A stretch of 64,000 nt of DNA from positions 1 through 64,000 of the forward strand of contig NZ_JAEQND010000001.1 of NCBI RefSeq assembly GCF_016722765.1. The letters run 5' to 3'. The notes beneath the pieces are model-generated. The model had not been told where the DNA came from. It searched no databases and saw nothing but the letters and a program-made list of their open reading frames with translations. The translations under genes and the position numbers were made by a program. Origin of the DNA: Ramlibacter alkalitolerans (GTDB lineage: Bacteria > Pseudomonadota > Gammaproteobacteria > Burkholderiales > Burkholderiaceae_C). Below are positions 42,789 to 55,871 of this stretch, in pieces; positions within the stretch are counted from its first letter, which is position 1; each line of letters opens with the position of its first letter.

Positions 42789-44006
42789 CTACGCAGCCGG
42801 CAGCGAAGCGGGGAGTAACAAGATTGTCGTGAAACCCACCAGCGGCGCGGCGAGCCAGCGGCGCGCGCGCGCCTGGCCGATCCCGCGCAACTGGCCCGAG
42901 GTCTCGAGCGCCGAGACGGCGCGCTGCACCGTGCGCTGGCTGGCACCGAGCGCCAGCGCCAATGCGGAGGTCGACCACGCGGCGCCATCGGACAGCAGGG
43001 CCAGCAGCGAGGCCTGCTCGCCGTCGACGGGCGGCGCCAGCACCACCACTTCGCGGCCATCGCGCGGCTGCAGCACGAAGCCGCGCGGCGTCGCCTCGAT
43101 CGCTGCCAGCGCCTGCAGCAGCCGGCGCAGGCGGCCGATCTCCACCCGCAGGCGCGCGCGGTGCGTTTCGTCCGGCCGGCGGGTGCGAAAGGCGGTCGCG
43201 ATCAGCGCATCGCGCTCCACGTCCTGCGGCCACGCCTCCGCCAGCATGCGCGCCAGCGCGAACAGGATCGGCCGGCGCGCCAGGGGCTGCCACGTGCCGG
43301 CACCGGCCAGCCCGCGCCTGCAGGCATCGAGCACCAGCGCGCCCGAGGCGAGGCAGGCCTCCACCTCGTGCAGGCGCAGCGATTGCACACGGCCCGCCGC
43401 GATGCGCCGCGCCGCCGGCCGCTCGAGCGCCGCACGCGCCTCGGCGACCTCGGCGATCAGTGCCGGAATGCCCGCCCGGTACGCGGCCTGGTCGGCGCGC
43501 GCCAGCGCCGCTGCGGCCGGGCCGCAGCGCAGCGAACGCAGCGCCAGTTCCGCGGCGGTGAGCTCCGCGACGGCGACGGAGCTTGCCGGCAGCCCCGCGG
43601 GAGCGATGCTCCCCAGCGTGGCGGCGGCGTCGGCCAGCCGCCCGAGCAACAGCAGGCGCCGGGCCGCGATCAATCTGGCGTGCAGTGCGTTGGCGCGGTC
43701 GCCGTGCTTCTCGAAGGTGGCGCAGGCCGCGGCCAGCGTGCGCGCCGGGCCCGCGAGATCGCGCATGGCCAGCGCCACCTCGGCGTCCGCGAGCACGCAG
43801 CGCGCACGCGCGAGCTCCTCGTGGCCGAAGGCGCGCGCCGCACGCCGCAGCAGTTCGCGCGAGCGCGCCAGTTCACCCAGCCGTGCCATCGCGATGCCGC
43901 GCAAGGCCAGCGCCGGCGGATCGTCGCGCAGCGCCACGTGCTTGAGCGCGACCAGCGCGTCGCCGGCGGCGAGCGCGCGCGCCGAAGCGGCGATCAGGGC
44001 ATCCAT
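42789..44006 (-). CDS. Helical-repeat protein with C-terminal winged helix
   Basis: 405 residues. The N-terminal ~230 are alpha-helical, Ala/Leu/Arg-rich and TPR-like (ARALAAGDALVALKHVALRDD, LARSRELLRRAARAFGHEEL). The C-terminal part has two HTH-like segments. One is RARLRVEIGRLRRLLQALAAIEATPRGFVLQP, resembling OmpR/BTAD-type winged helices. The other is LALALGASQRTVQRAVSALE. Probably a transcription regulator, with the propeller gene 42038-42739 as target or partner. I know no characterised homologue. The ATG at 44006 opens the helical region. Confidence 0.72.
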   Translation of the reverse strand: MDALIAASARALAAGDALVALKHVALRDDPPALALRGIAMARLGELARSRELLRRAARAFGHEELARARCVLADAEVALAMRDLAGPARTLAAACATFEKHGDRANALHARLIAARRLLLLGRLADAAATLGSIAPAGLPASSVAVAELTAAELALRSLRCGPAAAALARADQAAYRAGIPALIAEVAEARAALERPAARRIAAGRVQSLRLHEVEACLASGALVLDACRRGLAGAGTWQPLARRPILFALARMLAEAWPQDVERDALIATAFRTRRPDETHRARLRVEIGRLRRLLQALAAIEATPRGFVLQPRDGREVVVLAPPVDGEQASLLALLSDGAAWSTSALALALGASQRTVQRAVSALETSGQLRGIGQARARRWLAAPLVGFTTILLLPASLPAA

Positions 44007-44109
44007 CGCGCCAAGCCTACCCTGCCGCGCGCAGGCCCATGACGCGAAAGGAAGGATGAGGCACACTCGCGCCCGATCCGCATTCCTCTCACGTCCCCAG
44101 GAGATCTCG

Positions 44110-44916
44110 ATGCGACAGACGCTTCACGCCTTGGTGATCGCCAGTGCCTTCGGCGCTCTTTCCGCTGCGGCCCAGCCAGCCGCCGAGCTGACGCTGACGC
44201 GCCTCGAATGCGGCAACGGCTTCAACGACCAGCGCCGCTTCAGCGACACCTTCGCCTATACCGAGCCGCGCGTGCCCTTCACCTTCAGCTGCTACCTGAT
44301 CCGGCATGGCGACGAATACATGCTCTGGGACACGGGCTACCTGCCGGGTTCCAACCCCAACGCGCCGACCGTGACGCTGCTGGACCAGCTCACGCAGCTC
44401 AAGGTCAAGCCCGAGCAGGTGAAGTTCGTCGGCATCAGCCACTTCCATGCCGACCACACCGGCCAGCTCAATACCGTGCCGAACGCGACGCTGCTGATCG
44501 GCGAGCGCGAATGGGCCGCGCTCACGGCGCCCAAGCCGATGGCCGGCGCCAACGTGGCCGGCTTCACGCACTGGATCAGCGGCGGCGGCAAGCTGGAAAC
44601 GCAGGCGGCGGACAAGGACGTGTTCGGCGACGGCACGGTCGTCGTCCTGCGCACGCCGGGCCACACCCCGGGCCACCAGGCGCTGCTGGTGCGGCTGAAG
44701 GAGAAAGGCCCCGTGCTCCTGATCGGCGACGCGGCGCACTTCCACGAGAACTACCAGAACAACGGCGTTCCGGGCTTCAACTACGACCGCGCGGAAACGC
44801 TCGCTTCGCTGGACCGGCTCAAGCAGATCGAGAAGAACCTGAAGGCGACCGTCATCATCCAGCACGACCCGCGCGACATCGGCAAGCTGCCGGCGTTCCC
44901 CGCGGCAGCAAGGTAG
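44110..44916 (+). CDS. Exported metallo-beta-lactamase-fold hydrolase
   Basis: 268 residues. A signal peptide (MRQTLHALVIASAFGALSAAAQ) precedes an MBL fold. The metal site is HFHADHTG near 115, followed by TPGHTPGHQ near 185 and LLIGDAAHFHENY near 205. The sequence context (SCYLIRHGDEYMLWDTGYLP) places it in the AHL-lactonase/AttM-like group, but substrate cannot be set. It acts in the periplasm with two zinc-type metals. The ATG at 44110 has AGGAGA 6 bp before. Divergent from the wHTH gene (103 bp). Confidence 0.87.
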   Translation: MRQTLHALVIASAFGALSAAAQPAAELTLTRLECGNGFNDQRRFSDTFAYTEPRVPFTFSCYLIRHGDEYMLWDTGYLPGSNPNAPTVTLLDQLTQLKVKPEQVKFVGISHFHADHTGQLNTVPNATLLIGEREWAALTAPKPMAGANVAGFTHWISGGGKLETQAADKDVFGDGTVVVLRTPGHTPGHQALLVRLKEKGPVLLIGDAAHFHENYQNNGVPGFNYDRAETLASLDRLKQIEKNLKATVIIQHDPRDIGKLPAFPAAAR

Positions 44917-44935
44917 CCGCCGCGCGCAGCGCGCG

Positions 44936-45184
44936 TCAGCGCCCGCCCGAGCCCATCTGGCCCTGGAGCACCTTCACCAGGTGCTCCTTGGCCTCGGCCA
45001 GGTGCGCCTTGTCGGCGTCGTGGACCTTGCGGAAGAAGGCCGCGCACTCCGGGGATTTCGCGGCTTCCGCGTCCTTGATGTACTGGTCGTACGCGTTCAG
45101 GGCCTGCGCCTTGTTCTGGATCAGCGTGATCCAGTCGTACGCCAGGTCGCTCAGCGGATGCGGATCGGAGGTTTTTTCCTGCAT
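44936..45184 (-). CDS. Small helical protein of unknown function
   Basis: 82 residues. It is almost entirely helical ([48 protein letters not shown]). The E-x-x-H-type spacings hint at a ferritin-like or four-helix metal protein, but evidence is thin. The ATG at 45184 has AAAGG 9 bp upstream. It converges with the MBL gene (19 bp between) and diverges from selO. Confidence 0.68.
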   Translation of the reverse strand: MQEKTSDPHPLSDLAYDWITLIQNKAQALNAYDQYIKDAEAAKSPECAAFFRKVHDADKAHLAEAKEHLVKVLQGQMGSGGR

Positions 45185-45330
45185 GGCCGTGCCTTTGTCG
45201 GATGCGATTCGAACGAGGCAGGATAAGGCAAGCGGCGCGGGTGCGGTGGCCGCCGCGCATCGGCGCGCGCCGCATGGGGCCATCGACTTTTGCTCACATC
45301 GCGGCACGCCGGCCTTGTCACACTAGCGGC

Positions 45331-46842
45331 ATGCACTCAGCCGGCACCTCCCTGTTCCGCTTCGACAACAGCTATGCGCGCGAGCTTCCGGGCCTCTACG
45401 TTCCCTGGAAGCCGGCCGAGGTTCCGGCCCCGCGCCTGCTGTTCCTGAACGAGCCCCTGGCCGAAGAGCTGGGCCTCGACGCCGACTCCCTTCGCGGCCA
45501 GGAAGGCGCGGCCATCTTCGCCGGCAACAGCGTGCCCGAAGGCGCCGAGCCGCTCGCCCAGGCCTATGCGGGGCACCAGTTCGGCGGCTTTTCGCCCCAG
45601 CTGGGCGACGGGCGCGCCTTGCTGCTGGGCGAAGTGGTCGACCGGCACGGCCGCCGGCGCGACATCGCGTTCAAGGGTTCCGGCCGCACGCCGTTTTCGC
45701 GCGGCGGCGACGGCAAGGCCGCCGTCGGCCCGATGCTGCGCGAGGTGCTGATCGGCGAGGCGATGCATGCGCTGGGCATTCCGACCACGCGCGCCCTGGC
45801 CGTGGCGAGCACCGGCGAGCCGGTGGTGCGCGAACGGCTGCTGCCCGGCGCCGTGCTGGCCCGCGTGGCGGCGAGCCACCTGCGGGTGGGCACCTTCCAG
45901 TTCTTCGCCGCCCGCGGCGAGATCGACAAGCTGCGGCAGCTGGCCGAATACGCCATCGCGCGCCACGATCCCGAGCTGGCGGGCACGCCCGGGCGCTACC
46001 TCGCCTTGCTGGCGCGGGTGGCCCAACGGCAGGCCGCGCTGATCGCGCAATGGATGAACGTCGGCTTCATCCACGGCGTGATGAACACCGACAACATGAC
46101 CCTCTCGGGCGAAACGATCGACTACGGTCCCTGCGCCTTCCTGGAGGCGTATGACCCGCAGACGGTGTTCAGCTCGATCGACCAGCAGGGCCGCTACGCC
46201 TACGGCAACCAGCCGCTCATCGCCCGCTGGAACCTGGCCCGCTTCGCGGAGGCCTTGCTGCCGCTGGTGGTCGCCGACGAGGGCGAAGCAGCGGCCGAAC
46301 AGGCGGTGGCACAGGCCACGCGGGTGATCGAGGAATTCCCCGGGGTGTACGAGGCCTGCCTGCTGCGCGGGCAACGGGCGAAACTCGGCCTGGCCGAGGG
46401 CACCGCCGACGACGCGGCGGATGCCAAGCTGGCGAACGACTGGCTCGCCTTGCTGCACGCGAATGGCGCCGACTTCACGCTCGCCTGGCGCGGGCTGGCC
46501 GACGCGGCGACAGGGGACGCGGGCCCGCTGCAGGCGCTGATCGCCGACGCGCAGGCCCTGCAGGACTGGCTGGCGCGCTGGCGCGAACGGTGCGCGGCCG
46601 ACGGCGTGGCGCCGCAGCAGCGCGCGCAGGCGATGCGTCGCGTCAATCCCTGGATCATCCCGCGCAACCACCGCGTCGAGGAAGCCCTGGCGGCGGCTTC
46701 GGAGCACGAGGACCTCGGTCCGTTCGAGCGCCTGCTCGCGGCCTTGCGCGAACCGTACCAGGAGGATCCGGAGCGCGCGGCCTACGCGCAAGCTGCACCC
46801 GCGGCCCTCACGGCCTGCTACCAGACCTTCTGCGGCACCTGA
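45331..46842 (+). CDS. selO: SelO protein AMPylase
   Basis: 503 residues, a pseudokinase-fold enzyme that transfers AMP from ATP to Ser/Thr/Tyr of target proteins. Seen: [44 protein letters not shown] (nucleotide site), [12 protein letters not shown] and IDYGPCAFL (DFG-like metal Asp). Length is normal. The ATG at 45331 starts immediately before [15 protein letters not shown], the family start. Known to protect against oxidative stress in bacteria; no redox partner is adjacent here. A TGTCACACT box lies just upstream. Confidence 0.95.
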   Translation: MHSAGTSLFRFDNSYARELPGLYVPWKPAEVPAPRLLFLNEPLAEELGLDADSLRGQEGAAIFAGNSVPEGAEPLAQAYAGHQFGGFSPQLGDGRALLLGEVVDRHGRRRDIAFKGSGRTPFSRGGDGKAAVGPMLREVLIGEAMHALGIPTTRALAVASTGEPVVRERLLPGAVLARVAASHLRVGTFQFFAARGEIDKLRQLAEYAIARHDPELAGTPGRYLALLARVAQRQAALIAQWMNVGFIHGVMNTDNMTLSGETIDYGPCAFLEAYDPQTVFSSIDQQGRYAYGNQPLIARWNLARFAEALLPLVVADEGEAAAEQAVAQATRVIEEFPGVYEACLLRGQRAKLGLAEGTADDAADAKLANDWLALLHANGADFTLAWRGLADAATGDAGPLQALIADAQALQDWLARWRERCAADGVAPQQRAQAMRRVNPWIIPRNHRVEEALAAASEHEDLGPFERLLAALREPYQEDPERAAYAQAAPAALTACYQTFCGT

Positions 46843-46864
46843 GCCGCCACGCTGGGCGGGACCT

Positions 46865-47239
46865 TCAGCGCGCGCCGGATTGCGCAGCGAGCCACGCCGC
46901 CAGCCCGGTCGCGTCGGACTTGGCGAAGACCGCGTCGGCGCCGAGGGCCTGGCAGTGCGCGGCGACCACGGGGCTGGCGAACATGGTGAACACCACGACC
47001 CGCCCCTGCGGGTGCGTCTGCTTGGCCGCGGGAATCACGGCGAAGCCCGAGCCCTCCTCGAGCACGAGGTCGACGATGGCCAGGTCCCAGTCGGCATGGT
47101 TGAGCGCGAGCCAGGATTTCGCGGCGGCTTCGCTGGACGCGAAGCCGACCGGCTCCAGCCCGCCGATGGATTCGAAGAGGTCCCTCAGGAAGTACTGGAC
47201 CCCCTCGGCATCCTCGCATACGAATACCCGCAATTCCAC
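46865..47239 (-). CDS. Stand-alone receiver-domain protein
   Basis: 124 residues, one receiver domain: CEDAEG near 8, phospho-acceptor Asp57 in AIVDLVLEEG, Thr in VVVFTMFAS near 85 and Lys in VFAKSDATG near 106. No output domain, so it would act by protein contact, as in phosphorelays. The start is GTG at 47239 with CGGAG close before. No kinase is adjacent; the soluble kinase at 28305-29834 or the hybrid kinases are possible partners only by inference. Confidence 0.8.
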   Translation of the reverse strand: MELRVFVCEDAEGVQYFLRDLFESIGGLEPVGFASSEAAAKSWLALNHADWDLAIVDLVLEEGSGFAVIPAAKQTHPQGRVVVFTMFASPVVAAHCQALGADAVFAKSDATGLAAWLAAQSGAR

Positions 47240-47468
47240 GCTGACTCCGTCTCGTCCCGCGCCTTCATTGTCCGGCAGCGCGGGGCTCGACCATTGGAAA
47301 TCACAAACGCTCCCTACGCAACCGTGCGGCGGCACGCCCGCACTCAAGCCGTTCCGGCCTACTTGAATCCAGGCCCGGCCGGCGCCGGATGGATCCTCCT
47401 GATGGATGACCTCTGCGCAGGGAGCGCGGTCGTCCCCCTAGACTGCGCCCTCCCCAAGGAAAGTCGCC

Positions 47469-47675
47469 GTGCCGCAATCCCTCAGGCCCCAGCTGGACCA
47501 GGCGCTCCGCGAAGAGGCGCAGGCCCTGCAGGAGGCGGCGCGGCTGGTCGCATCCCGCGCGAGCTACCCGGACTATGCCGACGTGATGCGGCGCGTCGAG
47601 GAGCTGCGCAACAAGCGCATGGCCATCCAGAAGGAGATCGAGGAACGGCGCAGGAGGCAGGACCCGGCCCCGTGA
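47469..47675 (+). CDS. Small coiled-coil protein
   Basis: 68 residues, nearly all charged helix (ALREEAQALQEAARLV, YADVMRRVEELRNKRMAIQKEIEERRRR). No family known. The GTG at 47469 has an excellent ribosome site (AAGGAAAG), which supports a real gene. Upstream is CTAGACT, a -10-like box. Confidence 0.62.
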   Translation: MPQSLRPQLDQALREEAQALQEAARLVASRASYPDYADVMRRVEELRNKRMAIQKEIEERRRRQDPAP

Positions 47676-47779
47676 CCGGGGTGGCGGCCACCGGCCGGAC
47701 AGCGGGCTCGGGCCGAAGGCCGCTCGTTCGGTGCGGCGGATAATCCCCGCTCCCGATCCCCTCCTCTCCCGGCATCGCC

Positions 47780-48547
47780 TTGACCCACACTCCCGCCGCC
47801 CCACCCGGCCCGCTCACCCCCGAAGACTTCGACGCGCTCGAGGCCGAACTCGACCTGATGCGCGAGCAGGACGAGGAGATTCCCGAGTGGGAGTTCTGCG
47901 AGGGCTTTCTCGCGGCCCTGGTGTGCATGCGCCGCGCCGTGGCGCCGGAGGAATACTGGCCCGTGCTGCTGGGCCCGGACTTCCGGCCGATGGCGCACAT
48001 GGAGTTCGTCTGGCGCTGGCGGCGCCGCTGGGAGGAGATCGCCTTCGCCCTCGACCAGCCGGTGGAACTGCTGGAGGACGAGCGCACCTACCATCCCGAG
48101 GCGCTCGACGCGCGCGGCGCCATCCTGGCGCTGCCGCCGGAAGATCGCCTCGACGGCGACCTCGAGAACCTGCCCGCCTACGCGCAGCTGTGGGCGATCG
48201 GCTTCCTGGCCGCCGTGGAGAGCTGGCCCGAAGACTGGCAGCCGCCGCGCGACCCCGAGGCGGCCGAGATGATCGAGGCCGCGCTGGAGGACATCGCCGC
48301 CCTCGCGCAAGCCGATGCCGGCGAGCCGGCGATTTCCATGTACAGCGAGGATGGCCCGGCCAGCGTGAGCAACGAGCGCCTCGACGCCGTGGCCGCTGCC
48401 ATCTGGGGCGTCTATGCCTTGCGCCAGGCCTGGCGCAGCATCGGGCCGCGCACCGAACCGCTGCGCAAGGAGCCCGAGCCCGGGCGCAACGATCCCTGTC
48501 CCTGCGGCAGCGGGAAGAAATACAAGAAGTGCCACGGCGCCGGCTGA
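47780..48547 (+). CDS. UPF0149 (YgfB/YecA) protein with SEC-C zinc motif
   Basis: 255 residues. An N-terminal UPF0149 domain has [21 protein letters not shown] near 40-60. The C-terminal SEC-C motif is [17 protein letters not shown], which binds zinc as in SecA. The overall form is that of YecA. Function is uncertain, though YecA contacts ribosomes/SecA-related clients in other bacteria. The start is a TTG at 47780 with no clear ribosome site; a later start would cut into the domain. Confidence 0.85.
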   Translation: MTHTPAAPPGPLTPEDFDALEAELDLMREQDEEIPEWEFCEGFLAALVCMRRAVAPEEYWPVLLGPDFRPMAHMEFVWRWRRRWEEIAFALDQPVELLEDERTYHPEALDARGAILALPPEDRLDGDLENLPAYAQLWAIGFLAAVESWPEDWQPPRDPEAAEMIEAALEDIAALAQADAGEPAISMYSEDGPASVSNERLDAVAAAIWGVYALRQAWRSIGPRTEPLRKEPEPGRNDPCPCGSGKKYKKCHGAG

Positions 48548-48568
48548 GCGACTGAGAAACCGACCCGC

Positions 48569-48651
48569 GTGCCAGCAAACTGGCACCAAGGTGCCTTCCG
48601 GTCCAAGCTCTGCCGCGCCACCATGCTCGAGCTGGCACCTTCAAGGGTGCC
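48569..48651. repeat. Cluster of GGCACC/GGTGCC palindromes
   Basis: GTGCCAG-CAAA-CTGGCAC (48569-48586) overlaps GGCACC-AA-GGTGCC (48582-48595). GGCACC-N6-GGTGCC follows at 48634-48651. Five half-sites in 83 bases just after the UPF0149 stop allow alternative hairpins. This could be a terminator-like structure or a binding array for a dimeric protein. Confidence 0.5.
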
Positions 48652-48772
48652 GATCGGCATGGCGGCAAGTGCGACCACGCCCGGCGATCGCCTGCGGCGA
48701 TCCCACGGGCCCACGACAGCACGCCGCCTTGCGATGCAAGGGGAGCAGTGCGGGGCGTTGGGGATGGGCACC

Positions 48773-49231
48773 ATGACAATGAGACTGGGAGCGACGGCCA
48801 TGTTCCTGGCCTGCCTGTGCGCGGGTCCGGCACTGGCACAGGCGGTGGTACGGGAGGCGGATGGCCTGCCGCGGCCGCTGCACACCTACCGCAGCACCAC
48901 GCAGCACGCGCTGATCGCCTGCGGCAGCCCCTTCGCGCCGCAGCGGCCCCCGGTGACCCCGGCGCGCGCGATCGGCCAGTACCGTGCCTGCGTCGTCCAG
49001 GCCTACAGCGTCGTCTCCCCCCAGTTCGAAGCCGCCCTGCGCAGCCTCGACGACGGCTCCTGCGTGGCCGCCCTGCGCGAATACCACGGAGCCTTCGAGA
49101 AGGCGCTGACGGGCATGGAGCCGGCGCCCGGCGAAAGCCCCTTCGCCTACGAGCAGCGCCAGGCCTTCCTGTTCCACGCGATGGCGCACGCCTGGGGCCG
49201 CTTCGAGATCGCCGAATCCCTGGTCCAGTGA
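48773..49231 (+). CDS. Small exported protein of unknown function
   Basis: 152 residues. The signal peptide MTMRLGATAMFLACLCAGPALAQA is followed by a Pro-rich stretch and a helical domain with two cysteines that could pair (HALIACGSPF, DDGSCVAALREYH, CVVQAYS gives three in all). No family recognised. ATGs at 48764, 48773 and 48779 all fit; 48773 is chosen for its distance from a GGGG tract. Upstream sequence is rich in inverted GGCACC repeats. Confidence 0.65.
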   Translation: MTMRLGATAMFLACLCAGPALAQAVVREADGLPRPLHTYRSTTQHALIACGSPFAPQRPPVTPARAIGQYRACVVQAYSVVSPQFEAALRSLDDGSCVAALREYHGAFEKALTGMEPAPGESPFAYEQRQAFLFHAMAHAWGRFEIAESLVQ

Positions 49232-49260
49232 GCGCGGCCGGCTGCGTTAGGCTGGCGCGG

Positions 49261-50016
49261 ATGGACATCGTCATCACCGAGGCCGAGGGCCTGCGCCTGC
49301 TGCAGTTCGGCACCTCCTGGTGCCAGGGCGCGATGCGCATGGCCGACCCGGACCGGCTGGAGCTCGCGTATGCCGTGCGCATGTTCGCCTGGCTGCTGTT
49401 CCACGACAGCGCCGGCCTGGCGGGCAAGCACCTGGTGACGCTGGGGCTGGGGGCGGGCTCCCTCACCCGTTTCGCGCACCGCGTGCTCGGGATGCGGACG
49501 ACCGCGGTGGAGATCGACGCGCGCGTGATCGACGCCTGCCGCACGCACTTCCTGCTGCCGCGCGATGGTGACGGCCTGCGCATCGTGCACGCGGACGCAG
49601 CCGCATTCGTCGCCGACCCTGCCAACGCGCGCAGCTGCGACGTGCTGCAGGTGGACGCGTACGACGCGTCGGTGGAACGGCCGGCGCTGGACTCGCAAGC
49701 GTTCTATGCCGACTGCCGCAGCTGCCTGCGCGAAGGCGGCACGCTGGCGGCGAACCTCATCGGCCGTGCGCTCGACGTGCGCGCCAGCGTGGCGCGGCTG
49801 CGCGCAGGCCTGCAGCCGCGGGCGATCTGGCAGTTCCCGCCGACGCAGGCCGGCAACGTGGTCGTGGTCGCGCACTGCGGCGGGCTGCCGCCGGAAGACG
49901 TGCTGGCGGCGCGCGCGAGCGCGATCGAGGCGCGCTGGGAGCTGCCCGCGCCGTCGTGGCTGGCGATGGCCCGGCGCTCACCGGGCCACTCCCCGCCGGA
50001 GGCTATTCGGCGCTGA
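49261..50016 (+). CDS. Spermidine-synthase-like methyltransferase-fold protein
   Basis: 251 residues. The nucleotide-binding fold shows TLGLGAGSLTRF near 62 and TAVEIDARVIDACR near 82. LRIVHADAAAF near 108 and DVLQVDAYD near 126 follow, in the order found in aminopropyltransferases (SpeE). The Asp of the catalytic DAYD is present, but the N-terminal domain is short, so a true polyamine synthase is doubtful. The ATG at 49261 lacks a strong ribosome site. Its end overlaps the convergent next gene by 14 bp. Confidence 0.75.
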   Translation: MDIVITEAEGLRLLQFGTSWCQGAMRMADPDRLELAYAVRMFAWLLFHDSAGLAGKHLVTLGLGAGSLTRFAHRVLGMRTTAVEIDARVIDACRTHFLLPRDGDGLRIVHADAAAFVADPANARSCDVLQVDAYDASVERPALDSQAFYADCRSCLREGGTLAANLIGRALDVRASVARLRAGLQPRAIWQFPPTQAGNVVVVAHCGGLPPEDVLAARASAIEARWELPAPSWLAMARRSPGHSPPEAIRR

Positions 50017-50314
50017 ACCTGTCGACCACGGTGAAGGCCTGCCCGAACTTCTCCGCATCGGCGGGATCGTTGAAGAGGATCGAGAGCTCCCAGTCCTCTT
50101 CGTCCGCGGCGAAGCCGGCGTCCTTCAGGGCGCGGTACTCGACGTGCCGGATCAACTCGACCCACGCGATGCCGGCACAGTTGGCGCGCACCCATTGCTG
50201 CAGCGCGTCGGCCTCCGCCAGCACCATTTCCTCGCTTCCGTAATCGACATTGGCCGCGTACTTCTCGAGCAGGCCGTCCTGGGCGTCGGCCTTCACACGC
50301 ATGAATTGCAACAT
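50003..50314 (-). CDS. Conserved-looking small protein
   Basis: 103 residues, predicted alpha/beta: KYAANVDYGSEEMVLAEADALQQW, WVELIRHVEYRALKDAGFA, DWELSILFNDPADAEKFGQAF. No family recognised. The ATG at 50314 has a strong ribosome site (GAGGAGAAC). It converges with and overlaps the spermidine-synthase-like gene end. Confidence 0.65.
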   Translation of the reverse strand: MLQFMRVKADAQDGLLEKYAANVDYGSEEMVLAEADALQQWVRANCAGIAWVELIRHVEYRALKDAGFAADEEDWELSILFNDPADAEKFGQAFTVVDRFSAE

Positions 50315-50472
50315 GGCGTTCTCCTCGGCAGAGGCTAGCACGCCCGGCCGTCGCGCGGCGCGGAGTTGGGCCCGTCCGCCCCACAAGTCGACACGCTCAT
50401 CCGCTCTTTCGGCTTGGTCCCAGGCCAGCAGCGTCGCGCGGCCGGGGTACGGGACGGCAAACGGGCGCCGGA

Positions 50473-51290
50473 TCAGCCGGCCAGCCGGCGCGCCCGGGAC
50501 TTGCCGCCCGGCGACAGGCTGGCGCTGACCAGCGCCGCCGCCAGCGTCACCCACCACGAGTAGTAGACCCACACCAGGAAGGCGAGCAGCGGGGCGAAGG
50601 CGCCGTACACCGTGCGGTAGGTCGGCACGTGCGCCAGGTACATCGCGAAGCCGCGCTTGCCCAGTTCGAATGCGAGCGCGGCCAGCAGGCCGCCGGCGAT
50701 CGCGTCGCGCCGCCGCACGGGCGCATGCGGCACGAAGCGGAACAGGCAGGCGAAGGAGACGGCGCCCAGCACCACCGGCGCGGCCTCGATCGCGTGGCGC
50801 ATCCAGGGCGGGCTCGTGGCCACCAGCGGACCGGTGGCGGCCAGCAGCAGCGAGGTGGCCCACAGGCTGGCGCCCAGGGCCACCGGCCCGGCCAGCAGCA
50901 GCGCCGCGCACAGGGCCAGCCGGTGCGGGATCGGACGCGGCTTCTTCACCTGCCAGATCCGGTTGAGCGCGTTCTCCACGCTCAGCACGAGCGCCAGCGC
51001 CGACACCACCAGGAACAGCGAACCGGCCAGCGTGAGGCCGCCGGCATTGAAGGCGAAGCGGGCCAGGTACCTGGCCACCGTGCGGGCGATCTCGGGCGGC
51101 AGCAGGCCGCGCAGGAGGTGCTCGCGCACCGTTTCGCCCGCGGTGCGCAGCGCGGGAATGCGGGTGAAGAGCGCGAAGCTCACCACCAGCAGGGGGACCA
51201 GCGACAGCAGCGTGGTGAAGGTCAGGCCACCGGCGCCCTGGGCCAGGCGTTCCTCGCGGCCGCGCCGCAGGACGACACCGACGAAGCCGC

Positions 51291-51294
<4 letters not shown>
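50473..51294 (-). CDS. YihY/BrkB-family membrane protein
   Basis: 273 residues, six hydrophobic helices. It opens LAQGAGGLTFTTLLSLVPLLVVSFALF, and FLVVSALALVLSVENALNRIW is the family core. The end is a basic tail (GGKSRARRL). Formerly confused with ribonuclease BN; the true role is unknown, perhaps transport. The ATG at 51294 overlaps the hybrid kinase stop (ATGA), so it is translated after the kinase. That link to a sensor is unusual. Confidence 0.88.
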
Positions 51295-55235
<3,941 letters not shown>

Positions 55236-55326
55236 GCGGCTTGGAGCACCGGAGCGTAGCACTTCGGGATTCCCCTGCCGGACGTCGACCGCACGCGTCG
55301 CAGGAGATGTCCGGTGCCTCCGGGCC

Positions 55327-55456
55327 GGCCCAGGACGGGTCCCTTTCCGCCTCAGCGACTGTCCCCCGGCGCGGGTGAGCCGCGTGGCCCGTGCTGGCGC
55401 CGCGCCCGCGCCTCCGCCTTTATGTCGCCGAGTCGGACAGGGACCCGTCCTGGTCC
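55327..55456. repeat. 33-bp inverted repeat pair
   Basis: Arm 1 at 55327-55359 and arm 2 at 55424-55456 are inverted copies identical at 29 of 33 positions (core CCAGGACGGGTCCCT), separated by 64 bp. They could form a long stem upstream of the kinase gene. Confidence 0.65.
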
Positions 55457-55517
55457 TGCGGCGTGCGGGCGGGAGACGGCCGCCCCCTGCGAGCGTCGCA
55501 GGAGCCGCACGCTTGCG

Positions 55518-55800
55518 CGTCGAGGCAGGCGCTGCGCGGTGTGGGCCCGCGATCAGGAGCTTTTCGCCTGAACGGATGCTGCCGGCGGCGGAGCGGGCTA
55601 CGCAGCGCAGCGATGCGAGCCCGCGTACGTCTCTAGCTTTTCGCACCACTTGTCTGAGTCTGAAGTCGGACCGCGAGCGGTCCGACTTCAGGCGAGTTGT
55701 GGTGCGCGACGCCGCCGGCAGCATCCTTTCAGGGAAGTCGGCGCGCGAAGCCGCCGACCGATGCTCCGCGGGCCCGCACCGCGCAGCGCCTGCCGCGACG
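55518..55800. repeat. Nested inverted-repeat element, 283 bp
   Basis: Outer arms 55518-55551 and 55767-55800 match at 32 of 34 positions (core GGCAGGCGCTGCGCGGTG). Inner arms 55574-55590 and 55710-55726 match perfectly over 17 bp (GGATGCTGCCGGCGGCG). At the centre is a perfect 15-bp palindrome pair, 55660-55674 / 55677-55691 (CTGAAGTCGGACCGC). This layout looks like a MITE or a compound extragenic palindrome. No target duplication is evident at the edges. Confidence 0.65.
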
Positions 55801-55871
55801 GACCCCGCACTTCGAAGCGGGCGCAGGGTTTCCAAACCTGGGCCGCGAAACCGACCCGGTGGGCGTGAGGA

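Larger units (their letters stand above)
55236..55871. other. 636-bp gap filled with inverted repeats
   Basis: Lies between the start of the hybrid kinase gene and the 3-prime end of the LeuD-like gene (both leftward). It contains the inverted pairs at 55327-55456 and 55518-55800, and TAG/TGA codons on the plus strand. Long open frames cross it on the minus strand upstream of the kinase. Their protein sequence is Arg/Pro/Ser-rich and mirrors the repeats, so I treat the gap as non-coding. No clear promoter for the kinase was found. Confidence 0.55.

Noticed and set aside
55236..55835. N-terminal extension of the hybrid kinase by up to 200 residues
   Set aside because: The extra residues translate inverted repeats and are Arg/Pro-rich; the first plausible start with the membrane helix is 55235.
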